Source of the DNA: Oscheius tipulae
Lineage: Eukaryota; Nematoda; Chromadorea; Rhabditida; Rhabditidae
Length of the DNA stretch: 64,000 bases
Direction: 5' to 3'
Assembly: GCA_037178975.1 (NCBI GenBank)
Contig: JASJZH010000004.1
Span: forward strand, 2,852,001-2,916,000
Position 1 is the stretch's first letter. Every line of letters starts with the position of its first letter. The position numbers and the translations under genes were made by a program. The notes below the pieces were generated by a model. The model did not search any database and was not told where the DNA came from. It saw only the letters and a program-made list of their open reading frames with translations. Shown here in pieces: positions 52,103 to 64,000 of the stretch.

Positions 52103-53923
52103 TCATAGCTGCACTGTCGCTTTAAAGAATGAAGCTAATACCGTGTACAGCTCGAAAAGGATCGTCTTTGCCGGGTTGCTCAGCTGCTCCAAGTACGAAG
52201 CAGCTCTCGCAAAGAGTCCGTTGGTAGCAGCCTGTCTAGCTAGGAATTTGAAGACTTCTTGATGGATCCGTCCCTCCTCGTCGACAGCGACTTCCTCAAT
52301 TGCAGCTGGGAGCGGGAAGAGATGATCTCGATTATATTGGACGTAGCTATAAACGTTGCAAAATAAGAAAAGATTGTGAACGTACTCGGTCATATTTCGT
52401 AGAATCATGTTGGCGTAGAGATCAGGCCACTCAGTCGGGAACTTCTTCGACAGCAGAAACTGGAAAATACCGAAGAGTAGGCGAAGGTTCCTGAACCCAT
52501 GGCCGAGACGAACCGTCTTAAGGATTGTGTTTAGACGAGCCGTGTTTTCCGGGGACTCGCTAAATACTTCGTAAATTGGAACAACTAAACAAGAAATACC
52601 TCGATGATTGAATATGGACTACCATGGCCTTCCAATGAAGAATCTGTTCTCGCGATAGACTGATTTTGGCGACCAGATTAACTCCTGGCTGTGTGATGTC
52701 TGACCAACGACTAATCCATTGAAGGAAAACTGCGAAATCAATGGATGTGAAGGAGGCAGCTCCGTAGTTATTCAGATTTTCAATGGATAACGGCTGATTT
52801 TGGACGAAACGACGGAAGAAGTGGACTTAAAAAGTAAGCATAGAAGAGGAAGAACGCACACCTACAAATATCGAAGTTGGCCTCGTTGTCGATCCAACTG
52901 ATACGTCTGATAACCACAATAAATAGCTTCAGCACACGCTCGTCGTCGAGTTTCGAAGCTAGTCCTGTAAACTGAAAAATCAACCGAAGAGGTAGGGTAA
53001 CTCACGTTCTGCCAGTACATCCGGTAGTTTTTCGTTCAGACTTGGCATAAGTGATTCACAATCTTGTCGGGCGACTTGAAAGATGTCCGAATGGAGACGG
53101 CGAATGGATCCATCGTGAGGAAGAAGAGCTGCCACGATTCGTTCGCCGAGACCAACCTCATCCCAAAGAGCATGATTGATCATCTTTGGATATGAGGCTA
53201 GGAGCTGCGTGAGGGAGTCTGTAAGGCTCAATTAGAAAACTTAAGAAAAGGAACCTATTGCCAGGAAAGTAGACCACGTCGAGATATCTTGCTGCTCGAA
53301 GACCCAGCAGTCGATAGCCTGATATGAAAGGGAAGAGAGGATTGGAACGAGGTCTTGCTCGTCCGGGGACCCGGTGGCAGCGAGAAGGTCAGCTGCCGAC
53401 TTAAAGAGGAGCTGCTTAGTCAGGACTGTGAGTTCCTCGCTGACTTCGTACTTGATTCCGTCGCATAGCAATCCCTGTAGCCTGGAAGATCAATATTAGG
53501 TTCGATACAGAGATAGAAGACTTGGCCTGACTGATGTTGGCCGACGCAAACAGTCTGGTTTACTATGCCCGCTCGTTATAAGAACTGAATCAAGCATAGC
53601 TCAACCTCCTGTTTATCTAAAAAGATGAAAAGAAGAAACTCACTCTACAATGAGATCCTGAACAAGCTTCTTCTGGGCAAGATCATTCTTGAAGGCAAAC
53701 TCGATGTTCGTCTCCAGCAGCAGGAGATACGAAAGATACAGCTCGTCATCCAGAAGAACATGATCCTGCAAGATAAAAGAATAGGATTTTGACGTAAACG
53801 TACCCGACATGCTTTGAGTGATCTTGTCGTGATGATTATGTCGGCCAGCTCGCGGCTGAATGGACGAAATATGGTGTTACGGTCATACATGGAGAGCAGA
53901 GAATCCGCGTTGTAGCCTCCCAT
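52103..53923 (-). CDS. Large alpha-helical (HEAT/armadillo-like) protein, not recognised
   Basis: A series of about nine minus-strand exons with introns of about 40 bases, from MGGYNADSLLSMYDRNTIFR at 53923 (directly after a catttag acceptor, so either the true start or an internal exon). Segments include DHVLLDDELYLSYLLLLETN, EELTVLTKQLLFKSAADLLA, DSLTQLLASYPKMINHALWD, ISWIDNEANFDICR, SREQILHWKAMVVHIQSS, LSKKFPTEWPDLYANMILRN and RIHQEVFKFLARQAATNGLF. The Leu-rich helical pairs resemble exportin/importin-type or other solenoid proteins, but motif order does not match any exportin I know. The 3' end near 52103 may not be the true stop, since a donor (gtatta) occurs before it. About 560 residues are visible. 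Confidence 0.6.
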
Positions 53924-54607
53924 CTAAATGATGTTTATAAAGCAGTTTATACAAAACATAAGATTAAAACAAACGACATTTTTGTTATAAGAAGATGAAA
54001 CGGTGTAAAAGCTATGTTTGGTGACTAACAACTAGCTGTCAATTTTTGCCTCATACGTTACAACAGCTCAGTTGAGAGAAAACAAGTTGAAACTGTTCGA
54101 AGCTATATAGAAAAATTCGAAGAGCAAAGGAAAGGTTTTCGCGCCCCTCGGCTAACGTTCAAATGTCTAACAATTATGGCCAACTGATTCCAGCTCTTTC
54201 CTGGGTAAATGAGTGAAAAACAGTAAGACAAACATAAAAATTAGGAAAAAAAACGATAAAGAAAAACTAGAAACTTTGCCGAATGCAAACTCCGCTCCGA
54301 CATTTTTTAGCCGCATTCGTTTCGCGTTAGAGATGAATTTTGCGCACCATTGACGTCAGTAGCAGTCCATCGCTAACAGCCCACACTCGACCATACCACC
54401 GCAGAGAAACAGATCTCTTAACATTCGAGAAGTTTCAATTGAGGAAACCCTGTTTTAGCTAGCTTCTCACGTGTTTATCTTTATAATGAGGGTGAAGAAA
54501 GAACAGAGTTCAGCTGGAATACTAAACTATGGAGGAAAACGGGAAAATTTATTTGTTGTACAGATATCAAAGTAAATAAGGTCAGGTGCAAATTACAGAA
54601 GAAATAG
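53924..54607. other. Interval between two minus-strand genes
   Basis: AT-rich, with no exon or RNA supported. It is probably the promoter region of the helical-repeat gene and the 3' flank of the GTPase-like gene. Confidence 0.4.
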
Positions 54608-56158
54608 TCACTCTTGCGTTCCCCAGATCTTGCAGTGGCCAACCTTCTTGTCCACAACAGTCTGGACGAGGTTTTGAATTATCTGAAAACGCATCTGCAC
54701 CAGATTGTAAGGTGGGTTCACCATCAGAATTTCGTTAGTCGGCTTGTCGAGAGACTGCTCATAAAAACGGACACCGATAGCATCGACGACTTTCTTGACG
54801 AATGTGGGCTGCATAGCATCGACTTCAAAGTTGTTTTTGATGAGCACGTGCGGCAGCTGACAACTACAAGATTACGAAACACGAATGACGTACTCCACGA
54901 TTTTTCAGAATGTTCGAAGTACTCAGTGCTGACAGAAGAGTAGCGTTATCGCTCGAGTTCACGATGATCAAAACGGCATCCGCTGCTGCCAGATACGGCT
55001 GCATCAGCTCCTTTTCCGTACGGCCGGATGGTGACAAATGGGCTTCTACAATATCTACGACGAACTGCTGGCCTTCTTTTACGTCTTCCCATTTCTGAAA
55101 AGAGCGTGTAAACAGAAAACGAATAGAAATACAAGTGTGATCATGTGAGGAACTGATTTCGGCTTTATTTTTGAGAGACACAGGCGTTCTCTAGGGCCAA
55201 TAAGGCTGTATCCTTCGGTCTGAGCAGCAACAATCGTCACGTTTTCAATCTGAAAAATAACTGTAAAGAGAAGAGGAAGTCAGAACTAACGAAAGAAGTC
55301 TTGCCACATCTGCTGGCTCCAACCACTACTAGCGTAATTTCGTCTCCACGGTTGATTCTCTTGAAGTTCAGTCCTATTCCGCCGTAGGAACACAGCCCCG
55401 AAATGCGAGGGGGTTGAATCTCCACATGCTGTTCTCGTCGGATTTGCTGCGGCCTTTTCGGGGGACCAGTCAAACGGCGCCATATGGAAGCCAGCTTCGA
55501 TTTTGATACTTCTGAAACGAGCTGATTTTGAATGAAGATCAAATGACAAACTTTTCGGAGGAGTTTCTACGTTTTGTAAGTAGGCTGGTTGGGCTGGCAT
55601 ATACATCGATCCTCCTCGTCTAACCGACATGCTCATTCTGTGGTCCACCCTCTAAAAAGTGAACAATATTTTGCCGGAAGTGATAAATAACCCTCATCGT
55701 ATGGTAGTTGTTGAACTCCTTGTCTTGTCGCTGTTCCCAAGAGAACGGACCTCGTTCTGATCGACGAAACTGCGACTTAGATTGAAGATTACCAAAACTT
55801 CGGTTCAGGCATTGTTCCTCGTCACTATCTTCTCTGAAAACAGTTGATGCTCAGGCAAGAATACTCACTCTGTGTTGCATTCCGAGGTTTGAGAAGACGT
55901 TCTGTGGAGAATGGAAGGTCTTGTCGGACGAGAGGACATTCGTGGCGCGTTTATTTCGGTGTACTCGTGCGATAGACTGAAAAAAAGACATATAGATAAA
56001 ACAAAGGAAATGTACTTGTGAATGATAACGTGATCTGCGATTCTGGTGTTTTTGTTTCCTTGCTTCTTATTTCCTACGGTCTTCTTGTTGGTCGTCAATT
56101 CGAGGTCACTGTAGGTCGAGTCGTTATTGCTAGTCAGAGAGCTCGCACTATGATTCAT
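54608..56158 (-). CDS. Atypical Ras-like GTPase-fold protein with long N-terminal extension
   Basis: Minus strand, start MNHSASSLTSNNDSTYSDLE at 56158 one base after a tttag acceptor. About 170 polar residues (with RRGGSMYMPAQPAYLQNVET and KRPQQIRREQHVEIQPPRIS) precede the G domain. The P-loop is VVVGASRCGKTSFV, a good GxxxxGKT/S. The switch II position reads VDIVEAHLSPSGRTEKELMQ, without DxxG. The following strand, AADAVLIIVNSSDNATLLSA, is Ras-like, and the G4 position reads PHVLIKNNFEVDA in place of NKxD. The C-terminus VVDKKVGHCKIWGTQE has no CAAX box. It probably binds nucleotide weakly or not at all. Rab/Ras-like is the closest class; no orthologue is recognised. Confidence 0.72.
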
Positions 56159-56476
56159 GCTAAAGTTTCACGTAGCGAATTGCATTCATGCGTGAAGAAA
56201 ACGAAAGAGCAACTTTTGCGCAACTATCTTCAAGGCGTGAGCTTCGATCCTCTCTAAAATTTTGCGGGGTCTACTGTGCTAAATGTTGGCAATAAACATA
56301 TACCAGGCAAAAATAGTGGAACGGCAAGAGGAAAATGGCTTAAAAACGTATTGCAGCTGATCCCAATTGCCGCCAATAATATGAATTTGCGGTTCGAGTT
56401 CCGCGTTTTATCCACTTCTTCGCTTTACTATTCTCTTTTCCTTTCTATTTCTTCATATCAAAGTTTCAGCGTGCAA

Positions 56477-58524
56477 ATGGCCGCCCCAGATGAGGAGACT
56501 GAGACACAAAGTAATGTCAGCGAAGTTTGTTAGTTGCTACAAAGGAAAAGCACAGCGAACTTTTAGGTCTATACGATTTTGGACCAGAAAAGTATGATGA
56601 CAGTCCCGAAGACGACACACTTCGTTTCATAGAACAGCTCGATCAACTTAGTAGCGGGCCTCCTACAGAAAGTAGTCTTCGTTTTTCCCAATGAACATCT
56701 TTTTTAGTCAAAGAAATCCCGCTACAGCTAGAAAAAGAGCTCGTGTTTGCATATAGAGAAACATACTTGCAAGGCAGAATCAAAACACAGCAAGTGGAAC
56801 CACTAGGAGAAAAGTATGGTGTTTACAAAATGACCATCTTTCCAATTCAGATGGTACGACTGTTTGAGCAGCGATTGCGCTAATACATTCAAAAATGTAT
56901 TTGGAGCTAGGCAGCATATATCACTCGGCCAGGATTGGATCCACACCATGATTCTAGAAGGCTCGTTTTCTTTTTGTTCTTCGCGACCCACAAGTTGCAG
57001 ACTATCCAGGAATTCTCCATTCTGAAGACCGTGAGGTAGGAGATGCGATGGTCTTCGCTGCTTGCGCCAGACTTTATAGCCGAAAAATATTCTCCATCGG
57101 ACAAAATCCAGATCTTAGTGAATTCGAAATAGAGCTGAGCTTGAGCGACAAGGTATTACAGTCCCATCTACATCAATCGCTTACTTTTAGGACTTATCTA
57201 GTAAGACCCCGTACTCAATTATAATTTGTCGTACCGAAGACGAGGCCTGGTCCATAGGAAGATTGGTCGAGCGATTATTACCAGGCAAGCCGACTTCTTG
57301 CTCTAACGTGTTTATTCAACCGATTTTCAGCGGGAATTTTTTGGGATCATGCGAATGAAAATCTCATAGAAACAGAGAACGAGGAGCAGCACAAACACGC
57401 AAGTCTTGTCATCGGGACGGTCCACTGTGTCAACGTGTATCTCAAGAAATTCCTAGTAAGGAGTTCCACTTCTCTTCCATCTATAATCTCAGATCAATAC
57501 CGGCAGTGTGGAGTCAATTTACTTGACCGGCTCTGAGCTGTATAGTCCAGGATCAAGGAGAGAACGGAGTCTAATGGAGATCATCTCCTATGTTAGAAGG
57601 CAAAGAAGTGGACACATTTCATCGTTCCTGATCAGTGCTACAGCCAGTCCACTCACGCCAGTCTGCCGACATCTGCTCTCCGACAATTATTCCGTAGTCG
57701 CCATTCCCAAGAAAACGGATGTAGTTCTACCCGATGTCAAAATTTGTCTCATTAACACAGTTGGTTTTCTTCTTCACTGTGCTCTAAGGTATCTTTTAGG
57801 ATGATCCCGGATGCCACTTTTTCAAAAAACTGGCCTGTCTAATGGCACTTGTCCAGAAGAATATCAATGAGGACCCTAGTATGTGCTTTTTGTTGTAGAT
57901 AACAGGACAACTTTTAGAAACAAAAAAGACGACAATCATTGTTTGTGAGAAGGAAGAGACATGCAATTTTTTTGCGACATTTCTGACGTTGAAATTTCAG
58001 ATAAAAGTACTTCTAATTACAAGGTAAATGTTATTTCATCTGTCCCAAAAGCAGATTCTTTCAGAAATATTCATCCCTTAGAGTTCGAGAGGACGAAGAA
58101 TCTCTTCTACGCCCGGTATTTCTTGCATTCGTAGAAATATAACAAACCATTCAGAGTATCGGACTTCCTAGTGATGGACTATCATGCTCTTCGATTCTTG
58201 GAGTCAGGAGATTTCGCCAAGGTTCGTTTCCCACCTGTGTCGCTTCAATATACTTTCAGATTATTGCCTTTGATCTACCGAAACCGGTCGAGTTCTCCAC
58301 GAAGATGGGGACCTTCTTCAGACTTTCCCAGAAAGTCACCAGGGAGAAAGTCGTTTACTTGATCATGAATCCAAATGTCGACCGCCAGCTGATTGTACCT
58401 GTCCACAAGGTATATAACTTTCTCTTTTTTTTTGGTATCAATGCGTTTTCAGCTCCTCGAGAAGCTCGGCTCGCGTATTTCGACCACCTTTCATGCCCTC
58501 TATGTCTCACTTTCTGTTTTATGA
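56477..58524 (+). CDS. DEAD-box-like pseudohelicase
   Basis: Starts MAAPDEETETQSNVSEVC seven bases after tttcag; about a dozen exons with roughly 40-base introns. Both RecA lobes can be traced: YSIIICRTEDEAWSIGRLVE (motif Ia region), HASLVIGTVHCVNVYLKKFL (TPGR region), VESIYLTGSELYSPGSRRER (the DEAD position reads TGSE), SSFLISATASPLTPVCRHLL (motif III SAT kept), KTTIIVCEKEETCNFFATFL (motif IV), then VSDFLVMDYHALRFLESGDF and KIIAFDLPKPVEFSTKMGTF (motif V-VI region without the HRIGRTGR arginines). No GKT Walker A is visible in the N-terminal part. So the fold is kept and the ATPase motifs are lost. TDRD12-type or germ-granule degenerate helicases are possible relatives; no Tudor domain is seen. 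Confidence 0.75.
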
Positions 58525-58906
58525 AATCGTTTTTCGTTGTTTATGTCGTACAGAATGTAGTTTTATTCTGGAATACGTAGGATGTATAAACATTTTCACA
58601 CGTTCCAAATCGGAGTCAACAACGCGCGAAAATGATGCTCGTTTTTGGCATTCGAGGTGACACGGCGCCGACAGGTACAACCTATCACTGACCTTATTTC
58701 GACAGTGAGAGTAGCATATTTGCACAATACTTTTTGCATCGCGATTCTTCTACAGAGAAGTATTTCTGGTTGTGAGAAAACCTGATTAGGGGGAAGAGAG
58801 ATCGGAGAAAGAAATATACGGTAGGCCGTGAAATGTTTCGAGGCGCTGCCTCAAAGGGCGGAGCTTTGGCGTGTGCGACCGAGGGTAGCCAATCGCTTGA
58901 ATAAGC
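58525..58906. other. Upstream region of the Pax gene
   Basis: No exon seen; likely promoter. No clear splice acceptor lies within 40 bases of the Pax ATG, unlike most genes in this window. Confidence 0.4.
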
Positions 58907-61068
<2,162 letters not shown>

Positions 61069-61570
61069 TCTTACCCAATCCATGACTGATTAGCTCAAAT
61101 CTTACTGTACATTTCGAAAGATAAAAGGCTGACGGTACGTGTGGCTAATGGGCCAAGCTAAACACACAGACCTACAAAAAGTGGCCTTGAGGGATGAATC
61201 CGAAGGTGATAGGCAGACAAACAGCGAGGTACGGGGGGATGTCAACCCGACAATTATGATGGAACGGTTGTCGGATGGCTATTCAGCCACACATACACAC
61301 ACGCTCTCATTAGGAGTCATCAGTCGGGAAGTGGGGGGATACTAACCAATTACACAACTCTTTCACTTCCGGACAACCTACCGTAGGTAGAAAAGGACAA
61401 ATTGGCGGAGCACTTTCGGGGAAAACCTCGTTAGACGGTAATGAAGTGAGCGAGATTCACAGCTGTAAAAGTAGCCCCCGACCATAAACATTGAATAGGC
61501 TGTCGGCATGCTCAAAAAGTCTTTATTTCGGTGGAGCAGAAATCTTCTCCCCGATCGAAGAGAATCTGTT
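61069..61570. other. Interval between convergent Pax and REEP-MSP genes
   Basis: 3' flanks of two convergent genes. A short CA repeat lies near 61290. No exon is supported. Confidence 0.4.
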
Positions 61571-62702
61571 TCAGAAGTCGTAGGAGACTCGCAGCAGATG
61601 ACGCTTCTTGTCGGTTCTGCTCGTGAAGTTCGGGTCATATTGGATGATGTCCGACTCGACAAGAGCATAATCGATGGCCAGCTTGTCTCCGTACTCGATG
61701 CTCACTCCCTGTCTGTACATCACGTTGATCTTTTCCTCTTCACCACGAAAGATGACTCCACAGGCTGGCGAGGCAGCAATACGGTGCAAAGCATTCGACT
61801 TGAGGGCCCAGACGAGATTCTGTTGAGAGGCATTCGTCACTATGATCACCTTCGTTTCTTCCGGATTCTTGAAGACGACCTGCTCGAGCGGATTGCTGAT
61901 CAGATCACCGAAAGTCAGTCCGATGGTACAGTGGCTCTCTTGCGAGACGAGACCATCGCCTTTTCCCTTCCTGTCTCCCAGATCTCTGTCCTCCAAGAAG
62001 GCGTCGGGATGAGGAGTCAGAGCTCTGTTCACGCCATGAGTTTTCGTCTTCTTCTTCTCCGGCGTCTCCTTCTGTGTACTCTGCATCGTCTCCGAATGAA
62101 TTGGACAAGCAGTCGACTCCTCTTCGTTGGACCTCATGTAGATGGAAGAGGAACTCCTGGGCGACTGAATTGCGTATCCCTCGGAGTCGTAGAGCGAGAC
62201 GATGGACGTCATGCACTGGGTGAAGTCTTCCTTGAGCGAGCTGGGCTGGTTGAGCATCTTGTCGAAAGCTTCCTTGTTCTGGGTGGCCGCGTGTCCGAAG
62301 GCCAACGACATCAGGGCGAGTTTGGAGAGAACGTAGCCGAAAAAGTCGCCGAGCATGACGTCCAAGAGACCGAGTGAGCCCTGCAGAGCCCAGTAGAAGA
62401 GGATGGAACGGTAGCCCTTCGGTGTGCTCGACTCTTCCCTCAGCACTTTGTAAGTGAAAAAGGCTGCCGGAAGCGAGGTCAGCAGAGTACAGGCATGGGT
62501 TGCGAAACGACCTTGGAGCAGGTAGACTGACGTGACGAGAGCCGAGGCCATGAAGAAGTCGCGACGGGAGATCTTCGAAGACTGTACAGAACTGCGCATG
62601 TCCACTGAACTCTTTTTTCGTTTTGGTCTGAAGTAGAGACGACTTACCGTAGTTCCGCTCAGACGAGTTGACAAAGTAGTCGACAAATTCCGCTTCGGCC
62701 AT
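61571..62702 (-). CDS. REEP5-like (TB2/DP1/HVA22) protein fused to an MSP domain
   Basis: Exon 1 is 62648-62702 (MAEAEFVDYFVNSSERNY) and exon 2 is 61571-62604, with a 43-base intron, giving 362 residues. The N-terminal part follows REEP5/Yop1: SKISRRDFFMASALVTSVYL, HACTLLTSLPAAFFTYKVLR, GYRSILFYWALQGSLGLLDV and FFGYVLSKLALMSLAF, the paired hairpin membrane segments that shape ER tubules. A polar linker of about 100 residues follows. The last 115 residues look like an MSP (VAP-type) beta-sandwich: LEQVVFKNPEETKVIIVTNA, VWALKSNALHRIAASPACGV, VMYRQGVSIEYGDKLAIDYA and KKRHLLRVSYDF. The gene would place an MSP domain on curved ER membrane. Both domain calls are from recall of family sequence; the fusion is read directly from one long exon. 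Confidence 0.8.
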
Positions 62703-62825
62703 GGACGTCTTCCTCGGACGAGGCTATTCGCTTGAATGGAGCTCCCTGGGAGTTCCAAATACAGCTTCTTCTAGCAAGAATATTAATTGCTAGCAAAAAA
62801 AGATACTTATGAAGGAAAGGTTTCA

Positions 62826-63300
62826 ATATGTTTCAAGTTTCAGTGTTCAGTGCCTTCTCCTCCTTAACTTCCGAGGTTTTCGAGGGAGACTGTAGTACAT
62901 CTGTACTAGCTGTGAGTGGAATTCCATGTGAAGGAAATCCTTGACGAGGTGCTGAATATAGGAGAAAAGGAGATCAATGCCGTCTTCGACAAATGGCACC
63001 GCGAGCAGCAGCTGATTATCGAGGAAACCCATGTTGAGGACAAGGTTGTAGCTGAAGGTTTGGAGGAGAAAATCAACAGTCTGATCAAGAAGGCGGAGCA
63101 GTTGACAATTGACCAGGAAAATGGTCTAAAGGGTATGATCAGCCGTGTTTTTTAACAAACAAAGTTCCAGAGATGTGCAATAAGATTCCCTATGGGCAGT
63201 TCCGCTATCAGCTGTATCTCATCGAGAGGAGCCGCTTCAACGACGTTGAAATTGTATATGACCCTTCCGTCAATGGAGCTGGCCTCTTTGTTTCTTTTCG
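62826..63300 (+). CDS. Short helical protein, not recognised, ends uncertain
   Basis: An exon at about 62911-63133 encodes EFHVKEILDEVLNIGEKEIN, FDKWHREQQLIIEETHVEDK and EEKINSLIKKAEQLTIDQEN, clearly coding-like amphipathic helix. It splices (gtatga ... ttccag) to about 63170 onward, EMCNKIPYGQFRYQLYLIER and NDVEIVYDPSVNGAG. Upstream, ATG 62829 (MFQVSVFSAFSS) is one possible start. The 3' end is open to interpretation near 63290. No family is recognised. Confidence 0.45.
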
Positions 63301-63615
63301 TTTTCGAAGCATCTTTTTCCGTTCTCTGTCGAGCAGAGAATAATTGGGTAGAATGGAGATACTAACGAGTAGTCCAATAGACAATCCACATAGTTGGAAC
63401 AATACTATGTGTTCTTTCTTCTTGACGGAAACGTTATTTCGCCTATTTATTTCCGTTAGAACCAATTTTAGATGTCTCGTTCCAATGAAATACCTGTGTA
63501 GACAAGGTGAGAGGCTGTAGCAGAAACATTGGAGACAACGAGTGAAACGAATCTGTTTATGAAGGCATATGAATTCACAATAGAAAAAGATCAAAAAATG
63601 GTCAAGATGGCGAAG

Positions 63616-64000
63616 TTAGGATGAAGGCGGCTTCTTGTTAGCAGCAGTGCGTTTGGCGAGATTTGCCTGGAAAAGGGGTCCTTTACAAACGAAGAACACG
63701 CCACGTACCCTGAACTGCTCCACGAGAGAAGGACCTGTAGTTTTGGATGCTCTGGTGCTTTTTCTTGACGGCGACTTCGGCGCAGCTACTGTCTCTTCCG
63801 AAACGGCCGTCCTGGCTCTAAAATGAATTGTGATTATAAAATTGGAATGCAGAGAGCAAACCTTCGTGTTGGACTTTTCACATGCATTGTATCGGATTGC
63901 GACGCGACAACCTTCCTGCCGGACCGAGTAGATTTAGCTTCAGCGGGAACTTCTTGTGAATTGGACGGAGTCTTAGCACGACGGGAAGAAGATCTTGTGG
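63616..64000 (-). CDS. C-terminal part of a basic Ser/Lys/Arg-rich protein, partial
   Basis: Minus strand; the gene continues beyond the right edge. Three exons are visible, separated by introns of about 40 bases: TRSSSRRAKTPSNSQEVPAE and STRSGRKVVASQSDTMHVKS; then ARTAVSEETVAAPKSPSRKS and KTTGPSLVEQFR; then ANLAKRTAANKKPPSS and the stop at 63616. The low-complexity basic composition is typical of chromatin- or microtubule-binding tails; no domain is seen and I do not assign a function. Confidence 0.6.

Noticed and set aside
52103-53923. Assignment of the helical gene as an exportin
   Set aside because: A FPTEWPDLY segment recalls exportins, but it lies near the C-terminal end rather than the N-terminal part, so the order does not fit.
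61508-62377. 289-codon plus-strand ORF
   Set aside because: Antisense shadow of the REEP-MSP exon; the minus-strand reading carries both domains.

Overview
This window is nuclear DNA of a small-genome bilaterian animal. The genes are split by very short GT-AG introns, mostly 36 to 45 bases. They encode animal proteins: Pax2/5/8, WASP, HRS/HGS, an ASK-type MAP3K, a K-Cl cotransporter, CHMP5, IDH1 and ATIC. A nematode is my best guess. The reasons are short introns, a 3' splice site directly in front of many start codons (as expected for spliced-leader trans-splicing), closely spaced same-strand gene pairs, a short Pax2/5/8 protein with an octapeptide, a divergent 7TM receptor, an i-type lysozyme, a saposin-like secreted protein and an MSP domain. 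I did not find the spliced-leader gene, and the phylum is inference.

Layout. Bases 1-2960 (minus): N-terminal half of an ASK1-like MAP3K with CHMP5 nested antisense in an intron. 3000-5500: purine-rich DNA without a gene I can support. 5508-6449 (+): an unrecognised secreted protein. 7559-8993 (+): cytosolic NADP isocitrate dehydrogenase. 9075-10860 (minus): a mucin-like membrane protein and a coiled-coil protein, spaced like an operon. 10861-17831: gene-poor, with a dispersed repeat pair and a large palindrome. 17832-22841 (+): a K-Cl cotransporter. 23184-24521 (minus): ribosomal protein S2, each of whose three introns carries a copy of one H/ACA-type snoRNA. 25476-26057 (+): saposin-like protein. 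26551-29858 (minus): glutaredoxin and HRS. 32048-35885 (+): WASP. 36984-39154 and 39223-46396 (+): NAPRT and ATIC, 68 bases apart. The ATIC introns hold a broken copy of the mucin-like gene and an antisense i-type lysozyme. 46711-56158 (minus): a 7TM receptor, a PRELI protein, two unrecognised proteins and an atypical GTPase. 56477-58524 (+): a DEAD-box-like pseudohelicase. 58907-61068 (+): Pax2/5/8. 61571-62702 (minus): a REEP-like/MSP fusion. The right edge holds two partial or unrecognised genes.

Functional links. CHMP5 and HRS are both ESCRT-pathway proteins of endosomal sorting. NAPRT feeds NAD synthesis and ATIC completes IMP synthesis, so the likely operon joins two nucleotide-pathway enzymes. 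WASP is the Arp2/3 activator. The most unusual items are the triplicated intronic snoRNA, the REEP-MSP fusion, the pseudohelicase and GTPase that have lost catalytic motifs, and the mucin-like gene copied 33 kb away into an ATIC intron.
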